This document shows, piece after piece, positions 1-7,089 of a DNA stretch of 17,090 nucleotides. This DNA comes from Bacteroidales bacterium (GTDB lineage: Bacteria; Bacteroidota; Bacteroidia; Bacteroidales; Muribaculaceae), in contig CAAGGJ010000008.1 in assembly GCA_900769345.1 (NCBI GenBank), forward strand, positions 1-17,090, read 5' to 3'. The translations under genes and the position numbers were made by a program. The number at the start of each line of letters is the position of its first letter. The first letter of the stretch is position 1. The notes under the pieces were generated by a model that made no database searches, was not told the origin of the DNA, and saw only the letters and a list, made by a program, of their open reading frames with translations.

Positions 1-132
1 CAAAGTCTTGCGATTGTCGGTGTAGATAGGAGAATTCCAGCCTGAAGCCCAAGTGAAAGGGTTGTTGGGTTGAAGCTTGATAGCACTGATTTTCAAGAGT
101 TTCTCGGCGAAGATGTTGTCGATATGTTTCAT
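1..132 (-). CDS. pyrE: orotate phosphoribosyltransferase, N-terminal part
   Basis: The reverse complement from the ATG at 132 reads 44 codons to the window edge without a stop, beginning MKHIDNIFAEKLLKISAIK and continuing to PFTWASGWNSPIYTDNRKTL. The run FTWASGW(N/K)SPxYxDNRK is the typical N-terminus of bacterial PyrE, which joins orotate and PRPP to give OMP in cytosolic pyrimidine synthesis. The PRPP-binding loop and the rest of the protein lie outside the window. A very good Bacteroidetes promoter sits 52-82 bp upstream of the start, so the gene can be transcribed on its own even though the helicase gene upstream runs in the same direction. The identification rests on 44 residues only, but they are distinctive. 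Confidence 0.88.
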   Translation of the reverse strand, partial: MKHIDNIFAEKLLKISAIKLQPNNPFTWASGWNSPIYTDNRKTL

Positions 133-183
133 AATGAATTAAGAGATTTAAAGATTGACACTATCGTGTTTGGAAATTTTACG

Positions 184-214
184 CAAAGATAAGAAATATA
201 TTGTGCTCTGCAAA
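184..214 (-). promoter_or_regulatory. promoter of pyrE (Bacteroidetes type)
   Basis: On the minus strand TTTG (211-214) is followed after exactly 19 bp by TATCTTTG (184-191). This matches the Bacteroidetes consensus TTTG-N19-TAnnTTTG. The predicted transcript start near 180 leaves a leader of about 45 nt before the pyrE ATG at 132. This is the best-formed promoter in the window. Confidence 0.75.
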
Positions 215-265
215 AACAAAAGTGGTGTGTAGCAAAAAAAAATTTTGGCAAAGCTAAACGTAAAG

Positions 266-1717
266 TCAAGTGCCGGAGAGAGGGCAATTGATGAGATAAA
301 CATTTTGGCGAGCGCGGGAGATGGCAGTGTAGAGCCAACGGAAGAAGTCGAGTTGAGCAAACGCTTCGTCGGGGATGTATCCCATATCGATAAACACATT
401 TTTCCACTGGCCGCCTTGCGCTTTGTGGCAAGTGACGGTGTAGGCATATTTCACTTGCAAGGCATTGAAGTATTCGTGTTTCTTCAGGGCGCGGAATCGG
501 GAGCGTTTGTCGCCCTCGAGTTCGTTGAACACATCGCTGAAGAGGCGGTCGCTTTGTTCGCGCGAAAGGGCAGGCGAGTCGCTCACGAGGGCATCGAGCA
601 CTATTTTTACGTCCATTTCCAGGTGGTTATGGTCGGGAAATTCCACTGTTACGTTGGCGAAACGCAGTCCGTAGCGTCGCTCGATGTCGCCGCGCACGCG
701 CACCACTCGCATCACGTCGCCGTTGGCTATGAAATCCATTTCTTGATATTCGTCGCTCCAGAAGTAATTGTTTTTCGACACGAGCAGAATGTCGCCAGCC
801 ACGAGTTCGTCCTCGCGGTAGAGAATTTGGTTGCGTATGCCTAAGTTGAATAGCTTGGCGCGCTTGTTGCTGCGCGTCACCACTATGGTTTCGGGCAAAC
901 CGTCGATGCTGTAGCAGTCGGAAATCTTTTCGAGCAGAAATTCGCTTGAAATAGGCTCAATGTCAGAGAATTGGCTGAAGGCAAGGACGGGTTTTGTGAG
1001 GTTGTTTTCAGCCATCATATTTCGCAGAATGGTGGCGTTGTAGAGGATTCCCGAGTGGGCAGCTTGGCGGGCAATATCGGTGAGAAAGCACTCATATACG
1101 TTGAGTCCATAGGCTTCGAGCACCGATCGGCAAAGTGCAGGGCTGTCCGACTGCCCCACGGGTGGCAGCTGAGCGCGGTCGCCTATAAGCACCAGTCGGC
1201 AGTTGGTGCCGCTGTAGACGTAGTGAATAAGGTCGTCGAGGAGTTGACCGGTGCCGAAAAAAGAGCCTTCGGCGGTGGAATTTGAGATCATCGATGCTTC
1301 ATCGACGATAAAGAATGTGTTGGTGTGCTTGTTCTCGGCAATGCCGAATCCTTCGGTTCCGTAGGCTTTTTGACGATAGATCTTGCGGTGAATGGTGAAA
1401 GCAGCGTGACGAGAATAGTCGGTAAACACCTTAGCGGCGCGTCCGGTGGGGGCGAGGAGCACACATTTCACATTATGGTCGGTGAGCGTCTTGACTATTG
1501 CTCCTGTCATCGATGTTTTACCGGTACCGGCATAACCGCCAAGCAGAAATACCGAGTCGCTTGGCGAAGCCAGGCAGAACTGCCCAAATTGGGCGATAAG
1601 CGACATCTGATCGGGATTGGGGTCGTAGGGCAGATTGCTCATGACCTCAATGCCGAAGTTGCGAATGGCGTCGTCGAGCGCCGATTCGGAGTGTAGATGT
1701 GCGTTAGAGTCTTGCAT
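266..1717 (-). CDS. RecD/Dda-like SF1B DNA helicase (AAA_30 + UvrD_C_2 type)
   Basis: A 483-residue cytosolic helicase. All main SF1 motifs are present in order: Walker A GGYAGTGKTS (60-69), motif Ia LAPTGRAAK (88-96), Walker B FIVDEAS (136-142), motif III LIGDRAQLPPVG (177-188), motif V YTVTCHKAQGGQW (426-438) and motif VI YTAISRAR (463-470). This layout is that of RecD2, Dda and the stand-alone 'AAA family ATPase' helicases common in Bacteroidetes, which move 5' to 3' on single-stranded DNA; the precise role here is unknown. The long N-terminal part of RecD2 is missing, so it is a short form. The start is uncertain. ATG at 1717 gives 28 residues before LPYDP, but a perfect -7 box (1722-1729) lies only 4 bp upstream of it, which would make the mRNA nearly leaderless. 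Met26 (ATG at 1642) is the alternative start. Confidence 0.85.
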   Translation of the reverse strand: MQDSNAHLHSESALDDAIRNFGIEVMSNLPYDPNPDQMSLIAQFGQFCLASPSDSVFLLGGYAGTGKTSMTGAIVKTLTDHNVKCVLLAPTGRAAKVFTDYSRHAAFTIHRKIYRQKAYGTEGFGIAENKHTNTFFIVDEASMISNSTAEGSFFGTGQLLDDLIHYVYSGTNCRLVLIGDRAQLPPVGQSDSPALCRSVLEAYGLNVYECFLTDIARQAAHSGILYNATILRNMMAENNLTKPVLAFSQFSDIEPISSEFLLEKISDCYSIDGLPETIVVTRSNKRAKLFNLGIRNQILYREDELVAGDILLVSKNNYFWSDEYQEMDFIANGDVMRVVRVRGDIERRYGLRFANVTVEFPDHNHLEMDVKIVLDALVSDSPALSREQSDRLFSDVFNELEGDKRSRFRALKKHEYFNALQVKYAYTVTCHKAQGGQWKNVFIDMGYIPDEAFAQLDFFRWLYTAISRARQNVYLINCPLSGT

Positions 1718-1721
1718 ACAG

Positions 1722-1729
1722 CAAAATTA
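1722..1729 (-). promoter_or_regulatory. possible -7 box for the helicase gene
   Basis: TAATTTTG on the minus strand matches TAnnTTTG. A TTCG sits 19 bp upstream (1749-1752) in place of the usual TTTG. The predicted start of transcription falls at or just before the annotated ATG at 1717. Confidence 0.4.
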
Positions 1730-1940
1730 ATGAAAAATCACGACAAATCGAAATGCATAGTCCAATAGCAAGTTTTAAAATTGGGGAAAAGTGCGTTAAG
1801 AAGCTAACCTGCATCCTTCAGAACCAATTTTCGATAATAGTCTTTCCCAAATTTTTCATGACACGTATTAACACAATACTGCTGGATATCTGCTAATCTG
1901 TGTGATTGTGGAGTATTTTGTGAAAATCGGTGTTCTTTAG

Positions 1941-2213
1941 ATAAACCGCAACGGCTTCTGAAGGAAGCAATGCCGAAGCGAAGCTGAGGCGCGTAGCCGG
2001 GGGTGTAGCCCGAAGGACGTAACCCTAGGGTTGCCGGTTGCCCATACAGAAAAGCATCTGGAGGATGCGAATGGGGCTGCTTGGCGAGTGATTTTCAGCA
2101 TCTCCGAAGCTGATTTGTGGGGTGGGGCGTACACCACACCGGTCGCTGCGCTCCCTCTGTGTGGCGTTAACCATAAATCAACGTCTCCGACGTTGTGCTG
2201 CGGGTGTTATTAA
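1941..2213. repeat. intergenic cluster of short hairpins
   Basis: Several small inverted repeats of similar design follow one another: GCTTC-tgaag-GAAGC (1954-1968), CGGG-ggtgtag-CCCG (1998-2012), the palindrome AACCCTAGGGTT (2021-2032), GCATC-tggag-GATGC (2054-2068), TCAGC...GCTGA with TCTCCGA in the loop region (2095-2113), and CAACGTC-tcc-GACGTTG (2179-2195, 7-bp stem). Base composition differs from the AT-rich flanks. The pattern resembles the interspersed non-coding repeats I know from Bacteroidales intergenic regions; I cannot name the family. Confidence 0.5.
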
Positions 2214-2215
2214 AA

Positions 2216-2263
2216 CACGGATTAGCACGGAGTCATTTGGGTTTTATCACGGATTAGCACGGA
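2216..2263. repeat. 16-bp direct repeat, two copies
   Basis: CACGGATTAGCACGGA occurs at 2216-2231 and again, identical, at 2248-2263, a 32-bp period. More degraded relatives in the opposite sense follow to about 2320 (aatctgtgcgataatcagcg, ttatctgtgtttctgg), and another lies at about 1888-1905 (ctgctaatctgtgtgattg). This style of repeat is common between genes in Bacteroidetes. Confidence 0.6.
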
Positions 2264-2365
2264 CAATTTGTGAAAATCTGTGCGATAATCAGCGTTATCT
2301 GTGTTTCTGGGATTTGCGTGAGATTTGCGGCGGGGGTTATTAAAAATGGAGGTTTTTTAAAGAAG

Positions 2366-2403
2366 GAAAAAGGCATGTCACGTAATCGCTACGGGGCATG
2401 CCT
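2366..2403 (-). terminator. rho-independent terminator of pepT
   Basis: On the minus strand AGGCATG (2403-2397) pairs with CATGCCT (2377-2371), with an inner CGTA/TACG stem (2393-2390 with 2384-2381). The hairpin runs into a T-run (complement of 2367-2371). It lies 60 bp downstream of the pepT stop. Confidence 0.7.
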
Positions 2404-2462
2404 ATCTTACATATTTATGAAAAATCTATTTTGCTAAATAAAGTCGGCGATGAGTAGTGCTA

Positions 2463-3686
2463 TTATCGCTGCTCTACGAGGCGGCAAATCTCAACGATTG
2501 TGCGTTGAGCGGCTTCCATGGCTTGAATCGACACGTATTCGTATCGGCCGTGGAAGTTCATGCCTCCGGCAAAGATGTTAGGGCAAGGAAGGCCTTTGAA
2601 CGACAATTGAGCGCCGTCGGTGCCGCCGCGAATGGGTTGCACTTTGGGTTTGATGCCGGCATTTTCCATAGCTTGCTTAGCGATATCGATAACGAACATT
2701 ACCGGTTCGATTTTTTCACGCATATTGTAGTATTGGTCGTGAATTTCGATGCTTGCACAGTTCGGGAATTCGTTGTTGATTTTGCGGGCGAGGTGTTCGA
2801 GTTCTTTTTTGCGGCGCTCGAAGCGGTCGCGGTCGTGATCGCGGATGATGTAGGTGAGAGTGGTGGTTTCTACCGATCCGTTGATGCCGATGAGGTGATA
2901 GAAGCCCTCATATCCTTCGGTGTGTTCGGGTGTTTCCCAACGGGGAAGCATAATGGCAAACTGGTTGGCAACGCGAATAGAGTTGAGCATCTTGTGCTTA
3001 GCGTAGCCAGGGTGCACGTTAAGTCCCTTGAAAGTTACCTTAGCCACAGCGGCGTTGAAGTTTTCGAATTCGAGTTCGCCCACTTCGCTGCCGTCCATAG
3101 TGTAGGCGAAGTCGGCACCGAAGAGGTCGACATCGAATTTGTGAGCGCCGAGGCCGATTTCTTCGTCGGGATTGAAGGCGATGCGAATTTTACCGTGTTT
3201 AATTTCGGGGTGTTGTTGCAGATATTCTACAGCGGCGATAATTTCGGCGATACCCGCTTTGTCGTCGGCACCGAGCAGCGTGGTACCGTCGGTAACTATG
3301 AGGTCTTGTCCTACGTAGGCATTAAGTTCGGGGAATTGGTCGGGGTTAAGCACCACATTTAGCGATTCGTTGAGAGTGATGGGACCACCGGGATAATTGG
3401 TTACGATGCGAGGCTTCACATTGTGGCCGCTCATATCGGGCGAGGTGTCCATGTGAGCGATGAATCCCACAGTAGGGACATTGGCCTTGTCGGTATTGGC
3501 AGGCAAAGTGGCCATAAGGTAGCCGTTGTCGTCGAGGCTGATTTCGCACAAGCCCATTTTCTCGAGTTCACCCTTCAGATAGTTGGCAAAAACCATCTGA
3601 CCTGGAGTGGAAGGAGTGAGGTTGGTGTTTTCGTCACTTTGAGTGTCGAATTTCACAAATTCTAAAAATCGTTCTACTAAAGACAT
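2463..3686 (-). CDS. pepT: peptidase T (tripeptide aminopeptidase, M20B)
   Basis: A 407-residue cytosolic zinc peptidase that removes the N-terminal residue from tripeptides. Length and residue spacing match E. coli PepT closely. Visible sites, counted from the ATG at 3686, are metal ligand H78 and D80 in HMDTSPDMSG, bridging D141 in GADDKAG, general base E175 and ligand E176 in NPDEEIG, D198 in YTMDGSE and H379 in NFHGRYE. IRGGTDGAQLSFKGLPCPN (352-370) is the conserved substrate-site stretch. I chose MSLVERFLEFVKFDTQSDE as the start because homologues begin there; an upstream TTG at 3695 would add only three residues. A -7 box at 3793-3800 would give a leader of about 100 nt, and a terminator follows at 2366-2403, so the gene looks monocistronic. 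Confidence 0.95.
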   Translation of the reverse strand: MSLVERFLEFVKFDTQSDENTNLTPSTPGQMVFANYLKGELEKMGLCEISLDDNGYLMATLPANTDKANVPTVGFIAHMDTSPDMSGHNVKPRIVTNYPGGPITLNESLNVVLNPDQFPELNAYVGQDLIVTDGTTLLGADDKAGIAEIIAAVEYLQQHPEIKHGKIRIAFNPDEEIGLGAHKFDVDLFGADFAYTMDGSEVGELEFENFNAAVAKVTFKGLNVHPGYAKHKMLNSIRVANQFAIMLPRWETPEHTEGYEGFYHLIGINGSVETTTLTYIIRDHDRDRFERRKKELEHLARKINNEFPNCASIEIHDQYYNMREKIEPVMFVIDIAKQAMENAGIKPKVQPIRGGTDGAQLSFKGLPCPNIFAGGMNFHGRYEYVSIQAMEAAQRTIVEICRLVEQR

Positions 3687-3792
3687 AAAAGGCAAAGTAT
3701 AAATGATTGTTTATCTAAATAATTCACGTAAGGATATCGGCTAAGCCGCAAGAGAGTTGTAGCATAGAGCAAACCACTCTTTTATTTCGATA

Positions 3793-3800
3793 CAAAGGTA
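3793..3800 (-). promoter_or_regulatory. -7 box of the pepT promoter
   Basis: The minus strand reads TACCTTTG, a match to TAnnTTTG. The only -33 candidate is CTTG (3823-3826) at 22 bp, so the upstream element is weak. The predicted leader to the ATG at 3686 is about 100 nt. Confidence 0.45.
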
Positions 3801-3849
3801 ATGAAAAATGTGAGAAAAGCTGCAAGAGAATAGTATTTTCAATAGAAAA

Positions 3850-3883
3850 TTTGCCCGATTTTGCTTTGGATTTATTACCTTTG
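3850..3883 (+). promoter_or_regulatory. promoter of the PNGase / DUF3667 operon
   Basis: TTTG (3850-3853) and TACCTTTG (3876-3883) are separated by 22 bp, slightly longer than the usual 19-21. Transcription would start near 3888, about 45 nt before the ATG at 3932. No Shine-Dalgarno sequence precedes that ATG. Confidence 0.55.
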
Positions 3884-3931
3884 AGCAGAAAAGAAAAATA
3901 ACCTTAAAAAACCCCAATAGAACAAATAATT

Positions 3932-5200
3932 ATGACAAACTCAAGTAAGAAGTTTATGGTTAGAACAATTGTGCTTGGCGCGATGATGGCGCTGGTGAGC
4001 ACAAGTGCAGTGGCAAAGTCGCATAAGGAGTATAATGCCGTTGGCGATTGTAGCATCGAAGTGTTCAACAAAGAAAATGTGCATTTCGACCCCAATAAGA
4101 TCAGTAATTACGAGTCGGCCGATGCTGATGGCATAATACGCTTGGTGAACGGCCGTATAGTGATGAAAAAAATCGCCGTACCGCAGTATAAGCGAAATGT
4201 GAAAGTGAAGATACACGTCACCTTGGCATCGAACGGTGACCGATGGGACAAGAGCGGGTCGTGCTTTGTGCTTCCGCGCGAGTCGGCAATCAATGTGCTC
4301 TCAATAGCCAAGGGCGAGCGGAAGTTCCCGGCAGTGGATGAGAAGAAATATGAGAAATTTGTGGGCATAGTGGGTGATCGCGACTATGTGCCAACACTCG
4401 AATTGATGCGTTTTATGACCCCGTTTGGGGTGGGACATTTCAGTGCGCCCGACGATACGCTCACCCGTCATCGCCGCCCGGTGTATATACCCAAATGGGC
4501 CGACTGCGTGGAATGGGAACAGGACATCACCGACCTCTATTCACAGCTCGAAGGCGAAGCCTATGTGGGCGTGTTTATCGACACATGGACAGAGCCAGGC
4601 TATGTGGTATCGGTGCGTTTGGACTTTGAAGAAAGCAAGATTTCGTGCGATAAGTTGACTCGTCAGAAAGTGCTTCCGGTGGTTAACACCGTGTATTATA
4701 TCGGGCAAGAATATCCCGACCTTTTTGCGCGTCAGCCACTACAAGCCGACTTCGAATTGCCTAAGGGAGCCAAGAATGTTCGTTTGAAATACATAGTAAC
4801 CGGACACGGCGGTCATAGCGGAGGCGATGAGTTTACTCCAAATGTGAATATTCTGCGCGTGGATGGCAAGGAAGTGCTCAGCTACACTCCGTGGCGCGAC
4901 GATTGCGCAGCATTCCGTCGTTTCAATCCCGGCACCGGCGTATGGCTGATAAAGCGCACATCGTCGTATATCGGCGAAAACGGCTATACCGAGAAGGAGA
5001 TAGAAGAGCCGTTGGGCTCGAGCGACCTCTCGCGTTCAAACTGGTGTCCCGGCACCGATGTGGCACCAAAGGTGATATCGCTCGATGGTATCAGTGCCGG
5101 CAAGCACACCTTGAGCATCGATATACCTAACGCACAGCCATCGGTGGGCGAGAAGATGAACCACTGGTTGGTATCGGCTTATCTCGTTTGGGAAGAATAA
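3932..5200 (+). CDS. exported PNGase F-like peptide:N-glycosidase
   Basis: A 422-residue protein with a type I signal peptide (KK, hydrophobic VRTIVLGAMMALV, cleavage after AVA at 26-28). The mature part has the two PNGase F domains. The N-terminal domain has RWDKSG (104-109) and MRFMTPFGVG (159-168); the C-terminal domain has TGHGGHSGGDEF (290-301), YTPWRDDCAAFRRFNP (318-333), SSDLSRSNWCPG (363-374) and HWLVSAY (411-417). PNGase F cleaves the GlcNAc-Asn amide bond of N-glycoproteins, leaving Asp (EC 3.5.1.52). Aligning motifs by eye, the catalytic Asp60 of Elizabethkingia PNGase F matches D106 and Glu206 matches E300, while Glu118 (YTETW) is replaced by D217 (FIDTW). Location should be periplasm or outside. 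The DUF3667 gene follows after 30 bp. Activity is likely, but the Glu-to-Asp change deserves a test. Confidence 0.88.
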   Translation: MTNSSKKFMVRTIVLGAMMALVSTSAVAKSHKEYNAVGDCSIEVFNKENVHFDPNKISNYESADADGIIRLVNGRIVMKKIAVPQYKRNVKVKIHVTLASNGDRWDKSGSCFVLPRESAINVLSIAKGERKFPAVDEKKYEKFVGIVGDRDYVPTLELMRFMTPFGVGHFSAPDDTLTRHRRPVYIPKWADCVEWEQDITDLYSQLEGEAYVGVFIDTWTEPGYVVSVRLDFEESKISCDKLTRQKVLPVVNTVYYIGQEYPDLFARQPLQADFELPKGAKNVRLKYIVTGHGGHSGGDEFTPNVNILRVDGKEVLSYTPWRDDCAAFRRFNPGTGVWLIKRTSSYIGENGYTEKEIEEPLGSSDLSRSNWCPGTDVAPKVISLDGISAGKHTLSIDIPNAQPSVGEKMNHWLVSAYLVWEE

Positions 5201-5230
5201 TTGCCCATTAAGACCCGTAAAAAGGAAGTG

Positions 5231-6382
5231 ATGAAAAATGCCATATTCGGCATATTGCAAAAGGCTAATGCGGCAGCAAGCAAAGTGCGCTATGGGTGCA
5301 TTCTGTGCATAAAGAAATATAACAAGCAAGTGCGTCGCTACCACCAATGGCAGCAAAATCCCCACCACTATGCCCATGCCGAATATGCCGATGATGTGGA
5401 GTGCAAGAATTGCCGTCGCGTGTACCGGGGAGCCTATTGCCCCGAGTGCGGACAAGCCGCCGCCACGCCCCGCATCACATTACGCTCGATGATACTGCGA
5501 ACGCTCGACGTGTGGGGCTTCGGCAACCGAAGTATGCCCCGTACGTTGGCGCATCTGCTGCTTCGCCCCGGCTATATGATATCCGACTATATAGAAGGGC
5601 GGCGTCAGCCCTATTTTCCTCCTATAAAGATGCTGTTTGTGCTCGGAGCCATCTATCTCTTGCTTATGGCAGCCATCAATGCGGGATCGAAGATAATGCA
5701 TAGCGAAAAGAGCGTTAGCGACTTTGTGCTCGACTATGTGGGACTTGCACCCACCGAAAAAGCAACGGAGAGCGTCGACACATTGCAGGCGGCCGGCGCA
5801 GAAGAGGTGTCGATAGAGGAAGGTGACACCATAGTGGACTTTTTCGACCAAATTCTGCTCGACGACACTATAGTGGCTACAACCGATAACCCCGGCGAGA
5901 CAAAGACGGTGCATATCGACCGACAATCGGGCATGGTAAAGGCAATGCGCGGCATGGGTAAAGAGAAGTTCAGCGCCGCCCTCGATGCATTGATGTCGAA
6001 GACCCTTGTGATGCGACTCTTTGTGCTGAGTTTGCTATATGCTATGATGACCAAGGCATTTTTCCGCCGGTCGCCGCGATGCCAGAACTACAATTTCACC
6101 GAGATGTTTTTTGCGCAGATATTGATTTTTAATCAGGTGCTGTTGGTGGCGATAGTGTTGGCGTGCTTCGGTGTGAAGGGCGACCTGTCGAGTTTTACCA
6201 TTATACCATGGTGGCTGCACGTGCTGATATTGACCATCGACTATAAGCAAATGTTCGGTGTGAGCACCCGATCGGCTATCATTCGCACCGTGGCGCTGAC
6301 CCTTGTGGTGGACTTGCTGATAGTGTCGATATTGATAATAGTGCTGGTGCTGATGGTGTTGTCGGTGGTGCAAGTGTCGTGA
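5231..6382 (+). CDS. DUF3667 family zinc-ribbon membrane protein
   Basis: A 383-residue inner-membrane protein of unknown function. A zinc ribbon CKNC...CPECGQ (Cys 58, 61, 70, 73) is followed by LAHLLLRPGYMISDYIEGRR (107-126) and YFPPIKML. This is the DUF3667 signature of Bacteroidetes, a ribbon then an 'RPG...YIEGKR' amphipathic stretch before the first membrane segment. Hydrophobic segments lie at about 132-152, 260-278, 293-314, 321-337 and 351-381. Between the first two is an acidic loop (about 155-245) with many Thr, Asp and Glu. I chose the ATG at 5231 because GGAAG lies just upstream and homologues have a short leader before the ribbon; an in-frame TTG at 5201 abuts the PNGase stop and is less likely. 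It is probably co-transcribed with the PNGase (30-bp gap), but no functional link is known. Confidence 0.8.
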   Translation: MKNAIFGILQKANAAASKVRYGCILCIKKYNKQVRRYHQWQQNPHHYAHAEYADDVECKNCRRVYRGAYCPECGQAAATPRITLRSMILRTLDVWGFGNRSMPRTLAHLLLRPGYMISDYIEGRRQPYFPPIKMLFVLGAIYLLLMAAINAGSKIMHSEKSVSDFVLDYVGLAPTEKATESVDTLQAAGAEEVSIEEGDTIVDFFDQILLDDTIVATTDNPGETKTVHIDRQSGMVKAMRGMGKEKFSAALDALMSKTLVMRLFVLSLLYAMMTKAFFRRSPRCQNYNFTEMFFAQILIFNQVLLVAIVLACFGVKGDLSSFTIIPWWLHVLILTIDYKQMFGVSTRSAIIRTVALTLVVDLLIVSILIIVLVLMVLSVVQVS

Positions 6383-6410
6383 AAAGAGAGCTTGAGGGGC
6401 TGATGGCGCA

Positions 6411-6473
6411 GTCGGACATGTCGGACGGGTCGGTCGGGTCGGACGAGTCGGACGGGTCTGACAGGTCGGGCAA
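6411..6473. repeat. GTCGGACNN 9-bp tandem array, copy 1 (7 units)
   Basis: Seven consecutive 9-bp units, mostly GTCGGAC plus two variable bases, with two drifted units and a closing GTCGGGCAA. It lies 28 bp after the DUF3667 stop, between convergent genes. An ATG at 6403 in frame opens a 24-codon reading frame of Ser-Asp-X repeats ending at TAA (6475-6477); I see no start signal for it. Each GTC-G-GAC is a quasi-palindrome. Related arrays lie at 9701-9763 and 16405-16458. Confidence 0.85.
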
Positions 6474-6497
6474 ATAATGTGTTTTAAAAAATAGCCA

Positions 6498-6558
6498 CGA
6501 GTTTGTGGCGGAATGGCCTGAAAATATAAGGTTTCCGCCGAGAACTCGAGGTTTTTTT
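6498..6558 (+). terminator. strong terminator, probably bidirectional
   Basis: CGAGTT (6498-6503) pairs with AACTCG (6543-6548) and GGCGGAA (6507-6513) with TTCCGCC (6533-6539). Seven T follow (6552-6558). On the other side an A-run (about 6485-6491) gives a T-run on the minus strand, so the hairpin can stop both the PNGase/DUF3667 transcript and the convergent small-gene transcript. Confidence 0.8.
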
Positions 6559-6587
6559 GTATTGGTGCGAGCTAATTTAGATGAATG

Positions 6588-7028
6588 TTACTGCTCGTCG
6601 AGGGCGAGGGTGGTGAAGAGCGTGCGGCGGTGGTGTGAGAGCCGGTCGGTGTAGTGAGAGACACCGGGGTAGGCTTTTACGAGGATAGAGAGCCACAAGA
6701 TTTGCGAAATTAGCGAGCTGATGCTGTCGCAGCCCGCCGATGTGAGCGGTTTGTGGTGTGCTATGTCGATTCGGAGCATACCATCGGAGTCGAAAGTGCC
6801 GAGGTTGTGCTGAGTGATATACGCCTTAAGTGCCGAACAAAGTGATGCGAACGCATCGTGCAACCAGGCGATGACTATGACGCGACGGTCGGAGTCGATG
6901 AGCACTGTTTTTTGACCTTCGGCGTGGTAAGAAAAGTAGCGCCAAGCACTCTCGGCATATACCATCTTGAGCAGGCTCTCTACGTCGATAGCCACTGAGA
7001 GCGTGTGGGTGGGATTTGATGTAATCAT
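6588..7028 (-). CDS. hypothetical protein, 146 residues
   Basis: I do not recognise this protein. It has no signal peptide or clear membrane segment. The middle contains two helical, mildly hydrophobic stretches, VIVIAWLHDAFASLCSALKAY (split around 50-70) and SISSLISQILWLSILVKAY (102-120), and the N-terminal part has SLLKMVYAESAWRYFSYHAEG (about 18-38). The C-terminus is rich in His and Arg (SHYTDRLSHHRR) and ends acidic. It lies 61 bp downstream of another unrecognised gene in the same direction, and the two probably form one transcript ending at the bidirectional terminator. No long clear reading frame opposes it, which supports it as a real gene. Confidence 0.6.
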   Translation of the reverse strand: MITSNPTHTLSVAIDVESLLKMVYAESAWRYFSYHAEGQKTVLIDSDRRVIVIAWLHDAFASLCSALKAYITQHNLGTFDSDGMLRIDIAHHKPLTSAGCDSISSLISQILWLSILVKAYPGVSHYTDRLSHHRRTLFTTLALDEQ

Positions 7029-7089
7029 AGTAAATAGAAAAAGTGTGTGTTTTTTTTAAGAATAATGTTAACAATAAAATACTGATTTT

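Larger units (their letters stand above)
1718..2462. other. 745-bp non-coding stretch with repeat-like content
   Basis: No convincing gene is present between the helicase and pepT. The part next to the helicase (1730-1940) is AT-rich and contains an 8-bp inverted repeat, AAAATTGG (1777-1784) with CCAATTTT (1824-1831). The middle (1941-2213) is GC-richer and packed with short hairpins, and 2216-2343 holds degenerate repeats of a cacggattagcacgga type; both are listed separately. A pepT terminator lies at 2366-2403. The short open frames here (for example 2031-2213) have no recognisable protein features and follow the hairpins, so I treat them as chance. Confidence 0.6.

Noticed and set aside
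184..265. Terminator after the helicase gene
   Set aside because: Only an A/T-rich imperfect inverted repeat (GCAAAA...TTTTGGC) is present, which is too weak to call; the gene may read through into pyrE.
1981..2068. tRNA or other known RNA gene in the GC-rich intergenic part
   Set aside because: No T-loop-like GTTCGANNC segment or acceptor stem pairing could be found; the stems are too short and separate.
2031..2213. Small open frames in the hairpin cluster as genes
   Set aside because: They coincide with the inverted repeats, are open on both strands, lack start signals and show no recognisable protein.
2457..3362. 301-codon open frame on the plus strand opposite pepT
   Set aside because: It lies wholly antisense to a full-length peptidase T with all catalytic residues. 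Its composition (many Val, Phe, His) is that of a mirror frame, and no family features are visible.
6411..6473. CRISPR-like array
   Set aside because: Units are only 9 bp and contiguous, without spacers of typical length, and no cas gene is present.
6403..6477. 24-codon frame of Ser-Asp-X repeats after the DUF3667 gene
   Set aside because: It is made almost only of the 9-bp array, has no ribosome site, and is better explained as the repeat reading open by composition. The similar frame at 9687 runs antisense into the SDR gene.
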